Translations under genes and position numbers: made by a program | Notes under the pieces: model-generated | What the model saw: the letters and a program-made list of their open reading frames with translations, nothing else | Databases searched by the model: none | Told to the model about the DNA's origin: nothing | Part shown: piece after piece, positions 1 through 11,000 of the stretch | How the letters are laid out: every line of letters starts with the position of its first letter | Position numbering within the stretch: the stretch's first letter is position 1 | DNA from: Spirometra erinaceieuropaei | Lineage: Eukaryota; Platyhelminthes; Cestoda; Diphyllobothriidea; Diphyllobothriidae | DNA: 64,000 bases | Direction: 5' to 3' | Assembly (NCBI GenBank): GCA_902702965.1 | Contig: CACRXP010000020.1 | Span: forward strand, 1,594,276-1,658,275

Positions 1-835
1 TACTATCGGTCGCAGTGGTACCTTAGGTTTGTGAACTTTGGGCAATCCGTAGATCTTGGCGATGGTTGGTTCGGATTGTCTCAGAGATTTTGCAATGTCT
101 CCTGGCAGTTTTTTCGTTCCCGTGAGGCGCTTCAGCACTTTATCAATCGATGAATTCTGTCCTTTCGTAGGGTCCGTGAATAGAGGCTTATACGTTGAAC
201 TATCTTCTAAGAGTGACAACATCTTCTCATTGTAGTCTGATTTATTCAAGATCGCAGTTAAGCCTCCTTTGTCTGCGGGAAGAATGACAATGGTTTCGTC
301 AGTTTTGAGGTTTTTCAATGCCTTCCTTTCTTCATATGATAGGGTTGAGAAGTGATTTCGATCTTTTAAGGCCTGTACGGCACTGTTTCGGATCGTAAAT
401 CGTTCATCTTCCGTAAGATCTACTGTAGATATGATAGACTTCAAGCTTGCAAGGAAGTCCAAGTAATTTGAATCAGAATGATTGTATTTCATCCCCTTGG
501 AAAGAACATTCTTTTCCGTTTCTGTAAGGACCCTCGAGGACAGATTTACGATCTTTGCCGAAGACTTCTGATTTGTATAATGTGGTTGAGAAATGGTCAT
601 CCATTTTTTATCTAATATCTTTCTCTTCTTCTGTCGTTCAAGTTCTGTTATGTAGGTAATCGTTTCGTCTAGGGATTCAACTAAGTCCAAGGGCAGATTA
701 CTGCGGCAAAATTCCATATGCTACTCTTTAGAAATTCGAAATTTCCGAAGTCGGTAATGGGCTTCACTTATGAATGCACCAAGCATGCTTTTTCCGTACC
801 GAGACGCTATTCGATATCCTAGGGGAGATTTTACG
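1..835 (-). pseudogene. Penelope-like element, N-terminal and RT start, runs off window edge
   Basis: The minus strand is open from an ATG at 717 to the window edge, giving 239 codons with no stop. Near the edge it reads YGLPKVHKPKVPLRPIV, the diagnostic RT motif of Penelope-like reverse transcriptases. About 75 residues earlier it has ILPADKGGLTAI, another PLE RT signature. Upstream of the ATG the same frame continues back to about 835 (YRIASRYGKSMLGAF) through a single TAG two codons before the ATG. The reading frame is therefore one stop away from being longer. PLE proteins copy the element's RNA into DNA using an RT joined to a C-terminal GIY-YIG nuclease. The catalytic YVDD part lies outside the window, so integrity beyond the edge is unknown. 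Confidence 0.85.
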
Positions 836-1578
836 GCAGGCTTTACTCGGAAATAATTCTACACTATGAGAGCAACAGTCCGATCTCTCACAAGCGGAGT
901 ACTGTCAAAAGTCTGATACATAGAGCAAAAACACATTGCTCTGATGAAGAAAGCTACAAAGTTGAACTAAACTACCTATTTGAATTATTTTCCCAGAGCG
1001 GATACCCGAGAGATTTCGTACGTCGATGCATGAAACAACAAGAGATAAAAACAAAGGAACTAGATAGTTCCAATCAAGCGCCCAAAGCAAACACTTGGCG
1101 AATCCTTCCTTACACCAGAAATGTGTCTGAACTTGTTGAAAGACACTTGAGGAAACACCAGATAAAAGTGGCGCACAAGCCGACGACTACTTTACGCACC
1201 CAGCTTGTACACCCTAAGGATAGGGTTGGCAATCTCGATAAAAAAGAAGTCGTCTATAAGATCCCATGCGATGCCTGTGATGCCGTATATTGTGGCCAAA
1301 CGGGAAAATTTGCCTCTACACGCATCTACGAAAATCAACTTGCAGTTAAGAGGCGAGACCACTTGTCTCAAATGGCCATGCACACTCTTGATACTGGGCA
1401 CAATTTCGCACGGGACAAAACTCGCATCGTCGGAGTTTGCCCATCTAAAAAATGCCGAGAGTTTCTTGAAGCCATGCACTCCGATGAGTCATGCATCAAC
1501 AGGCATATCGAGTTAGATGCCACGTACAAGAATCTCAGAGAAAAGTGGAAGAGACGAAAGCCGATCAATACGGACTAA
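823..1578 (+). pseudogene. Penelope-like element, RT C-terminus plus GIY-YIG endonuclease
   Basis: The plus-strand frame opens after a TAG at 820-822 and runs to the stop at 1576-1578. The first recognisable residues (EIILHYESN, about 850) match the C-terminal RT region of the PLE copy at 51023-51409. It continues through DYPRDFVRRCM-like sequence into a GIY-YIG domain: VVYKIPCDACDAVYCGQTGK at about 1249-1308, then RIYENQLAVKRRDHLSQ and REFLEAMHSDESCINRH. The N-terminal and catalytic RT parts are missing. It is therefore a 5'-truncated copy whose 3' coding part is intact, joined head to head with the minus-strand PLE fragment at about 836. Its 3' flank carries CTGACGACG at 1675, the terminal motif shared by other PLE copies here. 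Confidence 0.88.
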
Positions 1579-2242
1579 CACACACGACGGCAGCTTACTA
1601 GTTAAGGCACCAAATGAGTATTGATTTTGTAGCACTTTTGAAATTTTAATTGTTTTCTGCACATTTACTCTAGTCTGACGACGACACGGGGAACCGACGT
1701 CAGCCAGCCATCCCCAAGCCCGAAGGGTATGGCTGGCTGACGACGGCTAATAAGCCAGAAATGGCTATTCCAGTCTCCCTTGTCTTTGTCGGTAATACTA
1801 TTCTTCCCATATATCATGCGCTGCTCTGCGGCTGCTGGTTAGGCTCGAGAGAGAGAGTCCAGAAGGCAAAACGGAACGAGTGAGTTCTGTATGAACGATC
1901 GGTGAGCGCCCCCTACCACTGTATATTCCCGATCAAAAAACCGACAGGGCAACGGACTCGTGGCCCGGTGAGTAGAGGCATGGACTTCTAAACCAACAGG
2001 TCCCGAGTTCGAGGCTCGGGTGTTCCACACTTCTGGCTTGGGTATGGCTGGCTGACGATGGCTAATAAGCCAGAAATGGCTATTTCAGTCTCCCTTGTCT
2101 TCGTCGGTAATACTATTCTGCCTATATATATATATATATTATGATAGTGGGCGCTCACCGATCAGGTTACGGAACATGCTCGTTCCGTTGTGCCTTGGGG
2201 CTCATGCTTAAACCCTCGCAGGCAGTCGCACAGCGACTAGTG

Positions 2243-2745
2243 ATATATGTTGGAAAGGTAATACCGACAAAGACAAGGGAGACCGGAATGGCCATTTCTG
2301 GCTTATTAGCCGTCATCAGCCAGTCATACCCAACCCCAAGTGTGGATCACTTGAGATTCGAACCCGGGATCTTTGGTCATGGAGTTGAACGCTCTACCAT
2401 TGAGCCACGGGCCCGTTGTCTTGTCGGTTGTGATCGGGAATATTAATTATGATAGTGGGCGCTCACCGATCAGGTTACGGAACATGCTCGTTCCGTTGTG
2501 CCTTGGGGCTCATGCTTAAACCCTCGCAGGCAGTCGGACAGCGACTAGTGATATATGTTGGAAAGGTAATACCGACAATGGTAGAGCGTTCAACTCCATG
2601 ACCAAAGATCCCGGGTTCGAATCTCAAGTGATCCACACTTGGGGTTGGGTATGACTGGCTGATGACGGCTAATAAGCCAGAAATGGCCATTCCGGTCTCC
2701 CTTGTCTTTGTCGGTATTACCTTTCCAACATATATATATATATAT
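2243..2745. repeat. Near-perfect inverted repeat with arms of about 155-170 bases
   Basis: Bases 2243-2410 and 2577-2745 are reverse complements with almost no mismatches, including the ends (GTTGGAAAGGTAATACCGAC). The spacer is about 165 bases and repeats the left flank: 2137-2260 and 2448-2574 are near-identical direct copies beginning ATGATAGTGGGCGCTCACCG. Both arms carry the second type of tRNA head (GGCTCAATGGTAGAGCG ... GGGTTCGAATCTC). A transcript across this would form a long hairpin. Confidence 0.8.
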
Positions 2746-3284
2746 ATAGGCAGAATGCTATTGCCTTGTCGGTTTTTCGATCGGGAATATACAATGTTAG
2801 GGGGCGCTCACCGATCGTTCATACGGAACTCACTCGTTCCGTTATGCCTTATGGACTCTCTCTCGAGCCCAACCAGCAGCCGCACAGCGGCGCATGATAT
2901 ATAGGCAGAATGCTATCGGTGACCGCCCCCTAACATTGTATATTCCCGATCGAAAAACCGACAAGGCAACGGGCTCGTGGCCCGGTGAGTAGAGGCGTTG
3001 ACTTCTAAACCAACAGGTCGCGAGTTCGAGGCTCGGGTGTTCCACACTTCGGGCTTGGGTATGGCTGGCTGACGACGGCTAATAAGCCAGAAATGGCCAT
3101 TCCAGTCTCCCTTGTCTTTGTCGGCAATACCATTCTGCCTATATATCATGCGCCGCTGTGCGGCTGCTGTTTGGGCTCGAGAGAGAGTCCATAAGGCACA
3201 ACGGAACGAGTGAGTTCCGTATGAACGATCGGTGAGCGCCCCCTAACATTGTATATATATATATATATAAAAGGAGAAGGCTCG

Positions 3285-3393
3285 TCGGAAAATCGAGGTA
3301 TACTCGTGAATTTTCAAGTCGGTTACACCAACCCGTCGTCAGACGAAAATGAAAAGTGTGAGGGAGATAATCCTACTGGGGAGTCAGGGGGAC
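3285..3393 (-). repeat. PLE pseudo-LTR fragment with hammerhead-like core
   Basis: This stretch resembles the pseudo-LTRs at 39266 and 41892, sharing TTACACCAACCCGTCGTCAG and the following GACGAAAATGAAAA. On the minus strand it has the core CTGACGA (3342-3336), then a pairable GGTT...AACC segment, then GAAA (3315-3312). It is the one PLE copy here in which the CTGANGA and GAAA boxes are both intact and about 20 bases apart. Confidence 0.55.
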
Positions 3394-3394
3394 N
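3394..3394. other. Single ambiguous base, probable assembly join
   Basis: One n lies exactly between a PLE terminal fragment and the first base of an R1 unit. In a cluster of near-identical repeats this suggests a scaffold join, so the order of repeats across this point should not be trusted. Confidence 0.6.
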
Positions 3395-3396
3395 CC

Positions 3397-4018
3397 GACA
3401 AAGACAAGGGAGACTGGAATGGCCATTTCTGGCTTATTAGCCGTCGTCAGCCAGCCATACCCAAGCCCGAAGTGTGGAACACCCGAGCCTCGAACTCGCG
3501 ACCTGTTGGTTTAGAAGTCAACGCCTCTACTCACCGGGCCACGAGCCCGTTGCCTTGTCGGTTTTCGATCGGGAATATACAATGTTAGGGGGCGCTCACC
3601 GATCGTTCATACGGAACTCACTCGTTCCGTTGTGCCTTATGGACTCTCTCTCGAGCCCAACCAGCAGCCGCACAGCGGCGCATGATATATAGGCAGAATA
3701 GTATTACCGACAAAGACAAGGGAGACTGGAATGGCCATTTCTGGCTTATTAGCCGTCGTCAGCCAGCCATACCCAAGCCCGAAGTGTGGAACACCCGAGC
3801 CTCGAACTCGCGACCTGTTGGTTTAGAAGTCAACGCCTCTACTCACCGGGCCACGAGCCCGTTGCCTTGTCGGTTTTCGATCGGGAATATACAATGTTAG
3901 GGGGCGCTCACCGATCGTTCATACGGAACTCACTCGTTCCGTTGTGCCTTAAGAGCTCTCTCTCGAGCCCAACCAGCAGCCGCACAGCGGCGCATGATAC
4001 ATAGGCAGAATAACATTA
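3397..4018 (-). repeat. Tandem duplication of a 312-base R1 unit
   Basis: Two complete minus-oriented R1 units follow each other with a period of about 312 bases, starting at 3397 and 3708. They differ at only a few positions (for example TATGGACTC against AAGAGCTC near the end). A third unit begins at 4019 and breaks off at about 4084, where the sequence turns to the plus orientation. The first unit starts directly after the single ambiguous base at 3394, so the left junction may be an assembly join. Confidence 0.8.
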
Positions 4019-4329
4019 CCGACAAAGACAAGGGAGACTGGAATGGCCATTTCTGGCTTATTAGCCGTCGTCAGCCAGCCATACGGTGAGCGCCCCCTAC
4101 CACTGTATATTCCCGATCGAAAAACCGACAAGGCAACGGGCTCGTGGCCCGGTGAGTAGAGGCGTTGACTTCTAAACCAACAGGTCGCGAGTTCGAGGCT
4201 CGGGTGTTCCACACTTCGGGCTTGGGTATGGCTGGCTGACGACGGCTAATAAGCCAGAAATGGCCATTCCAGTCTCCCTTGTCTTTGTCGGTAATGTTAT
4301 TCTGCCCATATATATATATATAATAGACC

Positions 4330-7100
4330 AGGTTAATTTCCTTGCATTAGTGTTGCATGTTGGATAAATGCACATACTCTCCTGCAAACTGAAATTTTCC
4401 TGATTACTCTTCCTCTTCTTCTATCTGTTTAAGAGACGGTGTGTGAGCTTGACAATTGCATTGGACGAAGCTCCTGATATTCGCGACTTAACACAGTTCA
4501 GCCACGGCATATCACCCCATTCAGTCGTTTCACTTGTCGGAGCGGATTTTAGATGAAGGTGACGGAAGATCTGTTAAGCGTTTTCGTCAGTCCGGCATGC
4601 CCCTAAATAGCCTCCTCGACAGAATGCAAGCCCATGCACTTACGCCGTGCGTGCGTGCGTAATTCAACTGTTTGACCGTGGCAATCAACGAGGTCTCCCA
4701 CAGTCCCCAATGTGCGCAGCGTTAACGTAAGCGTGAGCGGAGTAGGTTTGTGCGGCAAAGAAGAATACACTCACACTCGACACTGGCCGCTTTTACTGGC
4801 ATGTCAGAGTCTCGAAGATTGAAAACCGACATGGCCACAGTGTCACATAAACCTTCTGCGCGATATCGCGACCTCCACCACCGGAGAATGAAGCTGTTTC
4901 ACTCCAAACTGCCAGTCTGATTGTCCTTCGTTCGGTTCAGTGGGGAGCGCTTTCTTTTCCCGGCGTAAATGATGACTAATTTAGTTCCCTCCTCCTCCTC
5001 CTCCTCCTCTGAGAGGAAGTTACGCTTTTCCGCTAAATCAATAGCGGTTGGGATTGAAAAAAAATGAGTAGGACGGACTTTGTGGCGCCCTAAACGGGAC
5101 ATGAGAACAGGAACCGCCTGCAAGACGGGTGGCTTTAAGCCAATTTCCAGCGAATTAAGTGCTAGGTTTAAAGTCAAGATTAGAGTTAGGCTGAGGGTTA
5201 TGTTTAAGGCCAGATTTAAAGTCAACGGTAAGGTAAGTCAGTAGCAAGTTTTGGGTTAGAGTAGGGGTTGGTGCTAACTGCTGATTTAAGTTTTAGGGTT
5301 AGGGTCGAGATAGGGGCAATGGTTTAGTTTTTATCTTAGGGTTATTGTTGGGGTTGCGGCACGGGAATATTTCGCTCCTTCCGGAATTGTACGAACGTCC
5401 CCTTTTAGTACTTGGCTGGTTGATCCCTACTCCAATGTTCTGTTTAGGGGGCCACATATGCCAATCCCGCCGAAAGGTGTAATTAATTGCTTCTTGACAC
5501 AATACCATTTGTTGCACTTTTACTGGATCGCTCTCCCGTTCTCTTCCGATGGTCTCTGTGGCTCCGAGAAAGAAGTTTGTTTTGAGTATTCTGAAGAAAT
5601 TGACCCACGATTTTAAATTGAAAAAAATATATCCCTTCTAGCAAAACGTGTCTACTTTTTATTTCTCAGTGACTATCTTAACATCCATTACTCATCAAAT
5701 CCACGGTTTGCACACTGGGATTCCAAATAAGGATATTTATTCCTCGCGCGCGATGCATCAAGTAGCATCTATTTCGGAAGAAATATAACCCATCTAGACC
5801 TTATAGAGGGTCGTTTCGAACTATGAACTTCATCACAATTCTGACCTTACTTAGGCAAGCAGTTCAAGGCGTTGGGCTTCTTAGTGAATGATTTCCAACT
5901 CAGCAGTGGCTTAAATGATAGCGGCCTTAATTGTTGCTGCAAGGATGCATTTGCTGGAATGATGGAGTTGGTAGTGTTCTATTGCAGTTTGTGGCTATTT
6001 TTACGCTACCACCCACTCAGACGTGGGAGTTGGTGCAATTATCTCTAACCTCGAATGTTCACAGCCCGGATCGAATTTGAGAGGCCACACCCAGCCTAAG
6101 ATCTGCTTTTATACGGGGTTCCGCCTGTAGGCGTTTCGTTACATCAGCCTCATACACTTTTCTGTTCTGGTAAGCATTTTAGTCCAAAATATGTATATTT
6201 TATTGCTCAGTCTTGTTACATTTGGTTTCTGACAGTGCTGCCTTATTGGTCAAGAGTTGCATGCAAGTAGTATCTGACTCTGAAGGTTTTACGCTTAGTT
6301 TGTCTTTGCGGAATGCAACAGCTCTCCTGAGGCCTCAGCCAAACAAAGCGGTTTGCCTGATGAGGAAGCATAATCTCTAGCAAAGAATGCTCTTCTGCCG
6401 CATGTTAGCATTAAGTCTTTTGATGCTTGTTGGAGTGAGACATTAGAACGGTTTCATATTATGGCTGTTGCTCTTTTATACAGACTATGCAAAACCTCGT
6501 TTGATGCTAACTGAATTTGTCTTCAGGAGTTTATAATATAACCTGGTGGAGTGATTTCAGGGACCGCAGCATTGGGGCTCATCTAACGTACTTTACTTGA
6601 TCAATCGACTGAAGAGTTTGGACTACATCTGGGCATCACCGCGATGCTTCTTGTAGTTTCACACACTCCCATCTCGGGGTGCGCGTCTTTAGCTCTTTAA
6701 ATAGCCTAGGAGACGGGATAACTTGCATGTGAGCGGAAGTGATGTTAGCTGGAGCCGCGAGAGTATGAAGCCTTCCACCATCCCTGGACGTAGGCAGGAT
6801 GATTGACATGACACAGGTCTCGGGGTTCAGCTAGTACGTGTATTTGCAGCGTCGGCACAATCTCTTAACAGGCCCCAATAAAGGCTGGGCCGGGGGTTGC
6901 AGTCTCCGACCGAAAATATTATTCAGATTGATTACGAGAGGGACCAGCATGATTTGCTCTAAGTACTTGCAGTACTGCCTAGTGCACTTGAAGCGTCATA
7001 TTCTACGGTCTCACTGAATTCTGCAACTGCACTGCAGAAAGCTGGGATAAGTGGTAAGCAGGTCCCTTTGACGCCTTTTACGCACAACTCGAAACCACAG
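4330..7100. other. Intergenic stretch, no gene recognised; degenerate TTAGGG-like tract at 5150-5345
   Basis: I see no coding region with family resemblance. A (CTC)n run lies at about 4986-5010. From about 5150 to 5345 the plus strand is rich in variants of GGTTAGGG (for example GTTTTAGGGTTAGGGTC, TTATCTTAGGGTTATTG). This gives a spurious minus-strand open frame of repeated leucine-rich MTLNLALNITL-like sequence. The remainder is plain mixed sequence with no clear repeat unit. Confidence 0.5.
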
Positions 7101-7104
7101 GAAC

Positions 7105-7465
7105 TCATCACAACAGAAGACCAGGCTGAGAGTGAAACCCTGGTTACCACGACCTTCACTCCTGGTCCCTAATGGAAAGAGAAGGTGGACGTCAGTTGGG
7201 AGGAGGCTGCATTCTGTACAAAACAACGGGAGAATGGGTTGGAGAGAGTTGGCAACCGGACAAAGGCACGTCCGGCCCCCGGTGAGCGGCGTTCCACGTC
7301 TGTGTGTGTGGGAATGCGTCAGAGCGTCTTGAGCCAGGACACGTTTGAGTCGGCCTTGAATCTGATTGGCCAGTTGGAGAGTCAAGTGGACGTATGTCAG
7401 ACAGCCCCGATGTGCACGAGCAGATACTCGCGAGAGACCCGGCGTTGCGACATGCGCTCGAAGTA
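7105..7465 (+). repeat. Interspersed repeat family R3, copy 1
   Basis: This segment is matched in inverted orientation at about 46770-47080. Shared stretches include the AACCCTGG(T/C)TACC end, the GGTCCC/GGGACC followed by AATGGAAAGA, and CTGATTGGCCAGTTGGAG against CTCCAACTGGCCAATCA. Several long open frames cross it on both strands, but none is conserved between the copies, so I read it as a non-coding repeat. Confidence 0.6.
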
Positions 7466-7485
7466 GGGACACTACAAACCTGATT

Positions 7486-7775
7486 GCTATTACGGACAAA
7501 GACAATGGAGACTGGAATGGGCATTTCAGGCTTATTGGCCGTCTTCAGCCAGTCATACCCAACCCCGAAGTGTAGAACACCTGGGTATGTTTGGTTGACT
7601 ACGACTAATAAGCCAGAAATGCCCACTTCAGTCTCCCCTGTCTCTGTCGGTAATAACATTCTGTCTATATCATGCGCCGCTGTACAGCTGCTGGCTGGGC
7701 TCGAGAGAGAGAGAGCCCGTAAGGCACAATGGGACGAGTGAGTTCCGTAAGAAGGATCAGTGAGCGCTCTTTACA
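7486..7775. repeat. Fold-back R1 copy flanked by a 12-base target-site duplication
   Basis: The insert reads as minus-oriented R1 body (7491-7578) followed directly by plus-oriented R1 body (7580-7775), with no tRNA head. The first 75 bases of each half can pair. ACAAACCTGATT occurs immediately outside both ends, at 7474-7485 and 7776-7787, which fits a target-site duplication. The inverted structure therefore went in as one event. Confidence 0.72.
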
Positions 7776-8039
7776 ACAAACCTGATTCCTGGGGATAACT
7801 GAGAGGAAGGACGACGCCGACGTGCACATTTAGATCACGAGAAGGGTAAAAATTGTGCGGCTCAATCATGTCGTGCACAGACTGCCTTCTACTCTCCAGC
7901 CTCTTTCTATAGACCAGCCGCAGAGTACCTTGTATGGAAGCAAACCTGTCTTCAGTCTCTGACTGAAATTTCAATTCCTTTAAAAGGTCTCCAACGTTCC
8001 GTTTTAGAAAAAGTACTTGTGTCCGTCGCCTTATCTGCA

Positions 8040-11000
8040 ATGGCCGCCGAGATAAACAAATGTCTACAAGTTCTCATCATAATCACGCATGTGTACCTGA
8101 TGGTAAGTTGGTGCGTGTGTGTGCGTATTTTGAAAGGAATGTAAATAAGTCACTTGTGTCGGGCATGCCAGTGTCTCCGCCAGCACTCAGCACCCATGTC
8201 ATTGCCTTTTCTTGCAACTTTAGAGTCTGTCCGCTTTTCTTGTATTCATCGGTGGTTACCTAAGAACCGACGTCACAGCCCCATTCCTGGCACGCATTCT
8301 GGCAGCCTTTATTCCAAGTAGACATGAACTCAGCATGGAACTTACTACGAGCCTCATCGTGAAGGCTGCCCGTAAGTGGATGAATTCGCTCGCAGTTTGC
8401 AAGCAATATCCCATTTGTGAGCAAAAATAACTCTCCTAATTCATTGCAGCCGCCCTAATCGCCATTGGTGTTGTCCTTTCGATCGTCTGTCTTGCTGGAC
8501 TCATCCTTGCTTGCAAGGGATCGAGGAAAAAGTTGCGAATAGTAAGTAGTTTTCTTAAAAGCAGTCGAGATGTAGGGAATCGTGGCCCCTCATGCAGAGT
8601 AGTAAAACTTGTGTTTCTTTCACTTTTTCCTCTTCCAAGTACGCCATTCTGCTTGGAGTTCTGGTCGCTGCACAGATTGTGGCCATCGCTTATGTACTGG
8701 GACACCCTACCTTGGTGAGTGTATAAACCGACTCTGTTCCCCGACAGGAGACGACTGACTACATTGAGCTATTTTTTTCGTGCAGAATTATGCAGAGAAA
8801 CCTGCCCTTTTTGCCCTTTGAACAGATTTCGAAATCTGCTGTCTCCTATATGGAGGAACGTCTACCGCTGTATAATAAGGACGGTGATAAAGAGAGCCAG
8901 GCGGCTGTCCGAATCTGGGACGAGGTGATGACGGTAAGTGACATTCAGTGTGTGTTTCATCTTTGCCTGTTTCTGTGCATCGAATTTCTCCTCATGCTCT
9001 GCCATATGTACTTTTATCTCGTTTTGATATGTAAGCTGGGTATTTGCCGAGCTGACCATATGCATACATCTCACTGTGAAATTTTAAAGTACTAAAAGAG
9101 AACTTTTAAAAGTGCCTCTGACAGGAAAAGGGATTTATGGACACTGTAGGGCATGTGGTCCTGTGATCAATTTGGAAGACCAGGAAGGCTATCTGCCTCG
9201 TCCGTTATCACTATGAATATTCGTTATACTAATGACTTTCCAAAGGAGGTATTGAAAGGACTTGATTTGCACTTTGAATAAATTTCCGGAAGATTTGAAT
9301 GTTTAGCTAAATCTATCCTTATCACTTGTTAACAGGATCACCATGTGAGTAGGCTGCATGATTAATATTCACTGAATAACTCACCACTAGAGCTTTGTGG
9401 TTTGCGATACCGACAGTAGCCGGGTTAGTTATTTAATCGGCGCTCCTCACGAACGTCAACCCTCCACTTAAACAATCCTTTCTACGTTACTGAGAACGAG
9501 GGTTAATGTATCTTTCTTGAATTGACCCTTATGACACTTAGGCAGGTGAGTTGCCACCAGTCCTCATGGAAGCCTGGCACATTCTGCGGATTGCGCGCCG
9601 TGTGCTATAGGCCTAGCTCAATCAGCCACTGCATCCGAGCCCACCTCCGGTCGTCTAGACCCTGTTTTGCCATAGAAATCCGATGCGTGATGGTCTGAGA
9701 CATGCGCTGCGCAAGTCCACTACACTAAAAAAATCAATTCACGCTCTGCGGAGGAGCACACGGTGAAAGTCGTCGCTCGTGTCGACTGAACTGTCACTTG
9801 TCACACCGTAACTTATCTTTCAGATTTCAGTACGTAACTCCCCACTTTTGGCACTTGTTGGCAATCCCTTTGACAGTTGTTCACCAGTTCTAGCTAACTT
9901 CGCAGAATACTGGGTATACACTAAGCGGCGTAACTCACGAAACACCGACTGGATTTTTAAAATGAGCATTTGGGTCTGGTTCAGTCCCGAGATATTTAAG
10001 TCACGCCAGAATGGCGGCTTTTGAATGTGCGTATTTTCAACCACCTGGAAAACCTCACTCTTTAAAAATGACTATTTAATTAGTAGCGATAACTGATAGT
10101 AGAGACAAAATCATCCACTTCAAATTGTCGTCATCTTCAGTTAAATAAAATAGTCTTGTTTCCCTGGAGGTGAATCCAAGCAGATAAGAGAAGGCATGAT
10201 CATAAGTTACCGTTAGTAGACAAATCAGTACCTGACGTTTAATTGTAATTACGCGTAGGAACAGTGTTAGAATGTTAACGAAGAAGGAAGTACGGAGACC
10301 GGAATGCTCACGCCTGGTTCATTTGTCGTCGTCTGACTTGAGATTCTACCTTGGGTCAGTTGATGATGAAGCACCGTTTTATTCACGATTCCACGTTTCG
10401 CAGAGGGGAGGCGATAGCGACGAAGCAGGCAGAAAGAGCCATTCTAGTCTTTCGTGTCGTCCATGGGAACACTCCCACGCACTGATTGCTTATGGCTACG
10501 CGACCGCATTTGAAAGTTCTGGACGGGGCATTCAACTCTGTACGGAATTGTTCGCGCGCCATGTAAACAAAGTCTCCTTGCCTGCCAGGTTTGTGACTCA
10601 CTAATTTTTCATTTTTTAAATCCTAGGTTTCGCAAGATTACTGCTGTGGACTGAAGGGCTACGCTGACTTTCCAGGTAGGAAGTGAACTCGGTGCAGTAA
10701 TGTCTGAGACTCGGTTGTCAGACGTGCTTACCGTTTTCTCTCTTTTCTTGTACAGACCCGGCCAACCTTCCAGTGGCTTGCTGTTCAGTGAAGGACAAAA
10801 AACCCGCCAAGTTGTGTAATGCCGCAATAGCGCAGGCCATGTCACCTCCGGTCGTTGGTTGTGAGGAAAAAATCGTCAATTTCATCAACATGAGCAAGCC
10901 CAGTTTCGCGACTTTTCCAATCATGTTGATTATTCCACAGGTACGATTCCAGTGCTGCTTTGTTGAGAAGGAGGAAAACTGTTAAGGCATTGCTGGGAGT

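Larger units (their letters stand above)
1690..4325. repeat. Cluster of tRNA-derived SINE-like units (family R1), both orientations
   Basis: About 2.6 kb is built from repeats of one unit of about 310 bases. The unit has a tRNA-like head and a body containing GCTAATAAGCCAGAAATGGC, then CCCTTGTCTTTGTCGG, a CGCCGCTGTGCGGCTGCTG segment and GGTGAGCGCCCCCTA. Heads with a clear B box (GAGTTCGAGGCTC or GGGTTCGAATCTC) lie at about 1964-2033(+), 2343-2415(-), 2577-2636(+), 2971-3043(+), 3475-3549(-), 3787-3861(-) and 4138-4211(+). Units alternate in direction, and several joins fall at (TA)n tracts (2127-2140, 2735-2750, 3253-3268, 4308-4322). Short open frames here are repeat sequence, not genes. Pol III promoter boxes plus dispersed copies elsewhere (7486, 33755, 63528) support a SINE origin. 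Confidence 0.82.

Noticed and set aside
1690..4325. CRISPR-like repeat array
   Set aside because: The repeats are about 310 bases with tRNA promoter boxes, in both orientations, in a eukaryotic context. There are no short repeats with unique spacers.
4899..5225. 108-aa minus-strand frame with MTLNLALNITL-like repeats
   Set aside because: It is a translation of the degenerate TTAGGG-like tract.
7011..7659. Overlapping 155-164 aa minus-strand frames
   Set aside because: They run over repeat R3 and the fold-back R1 copy and are not conserved in the other R3 copy.
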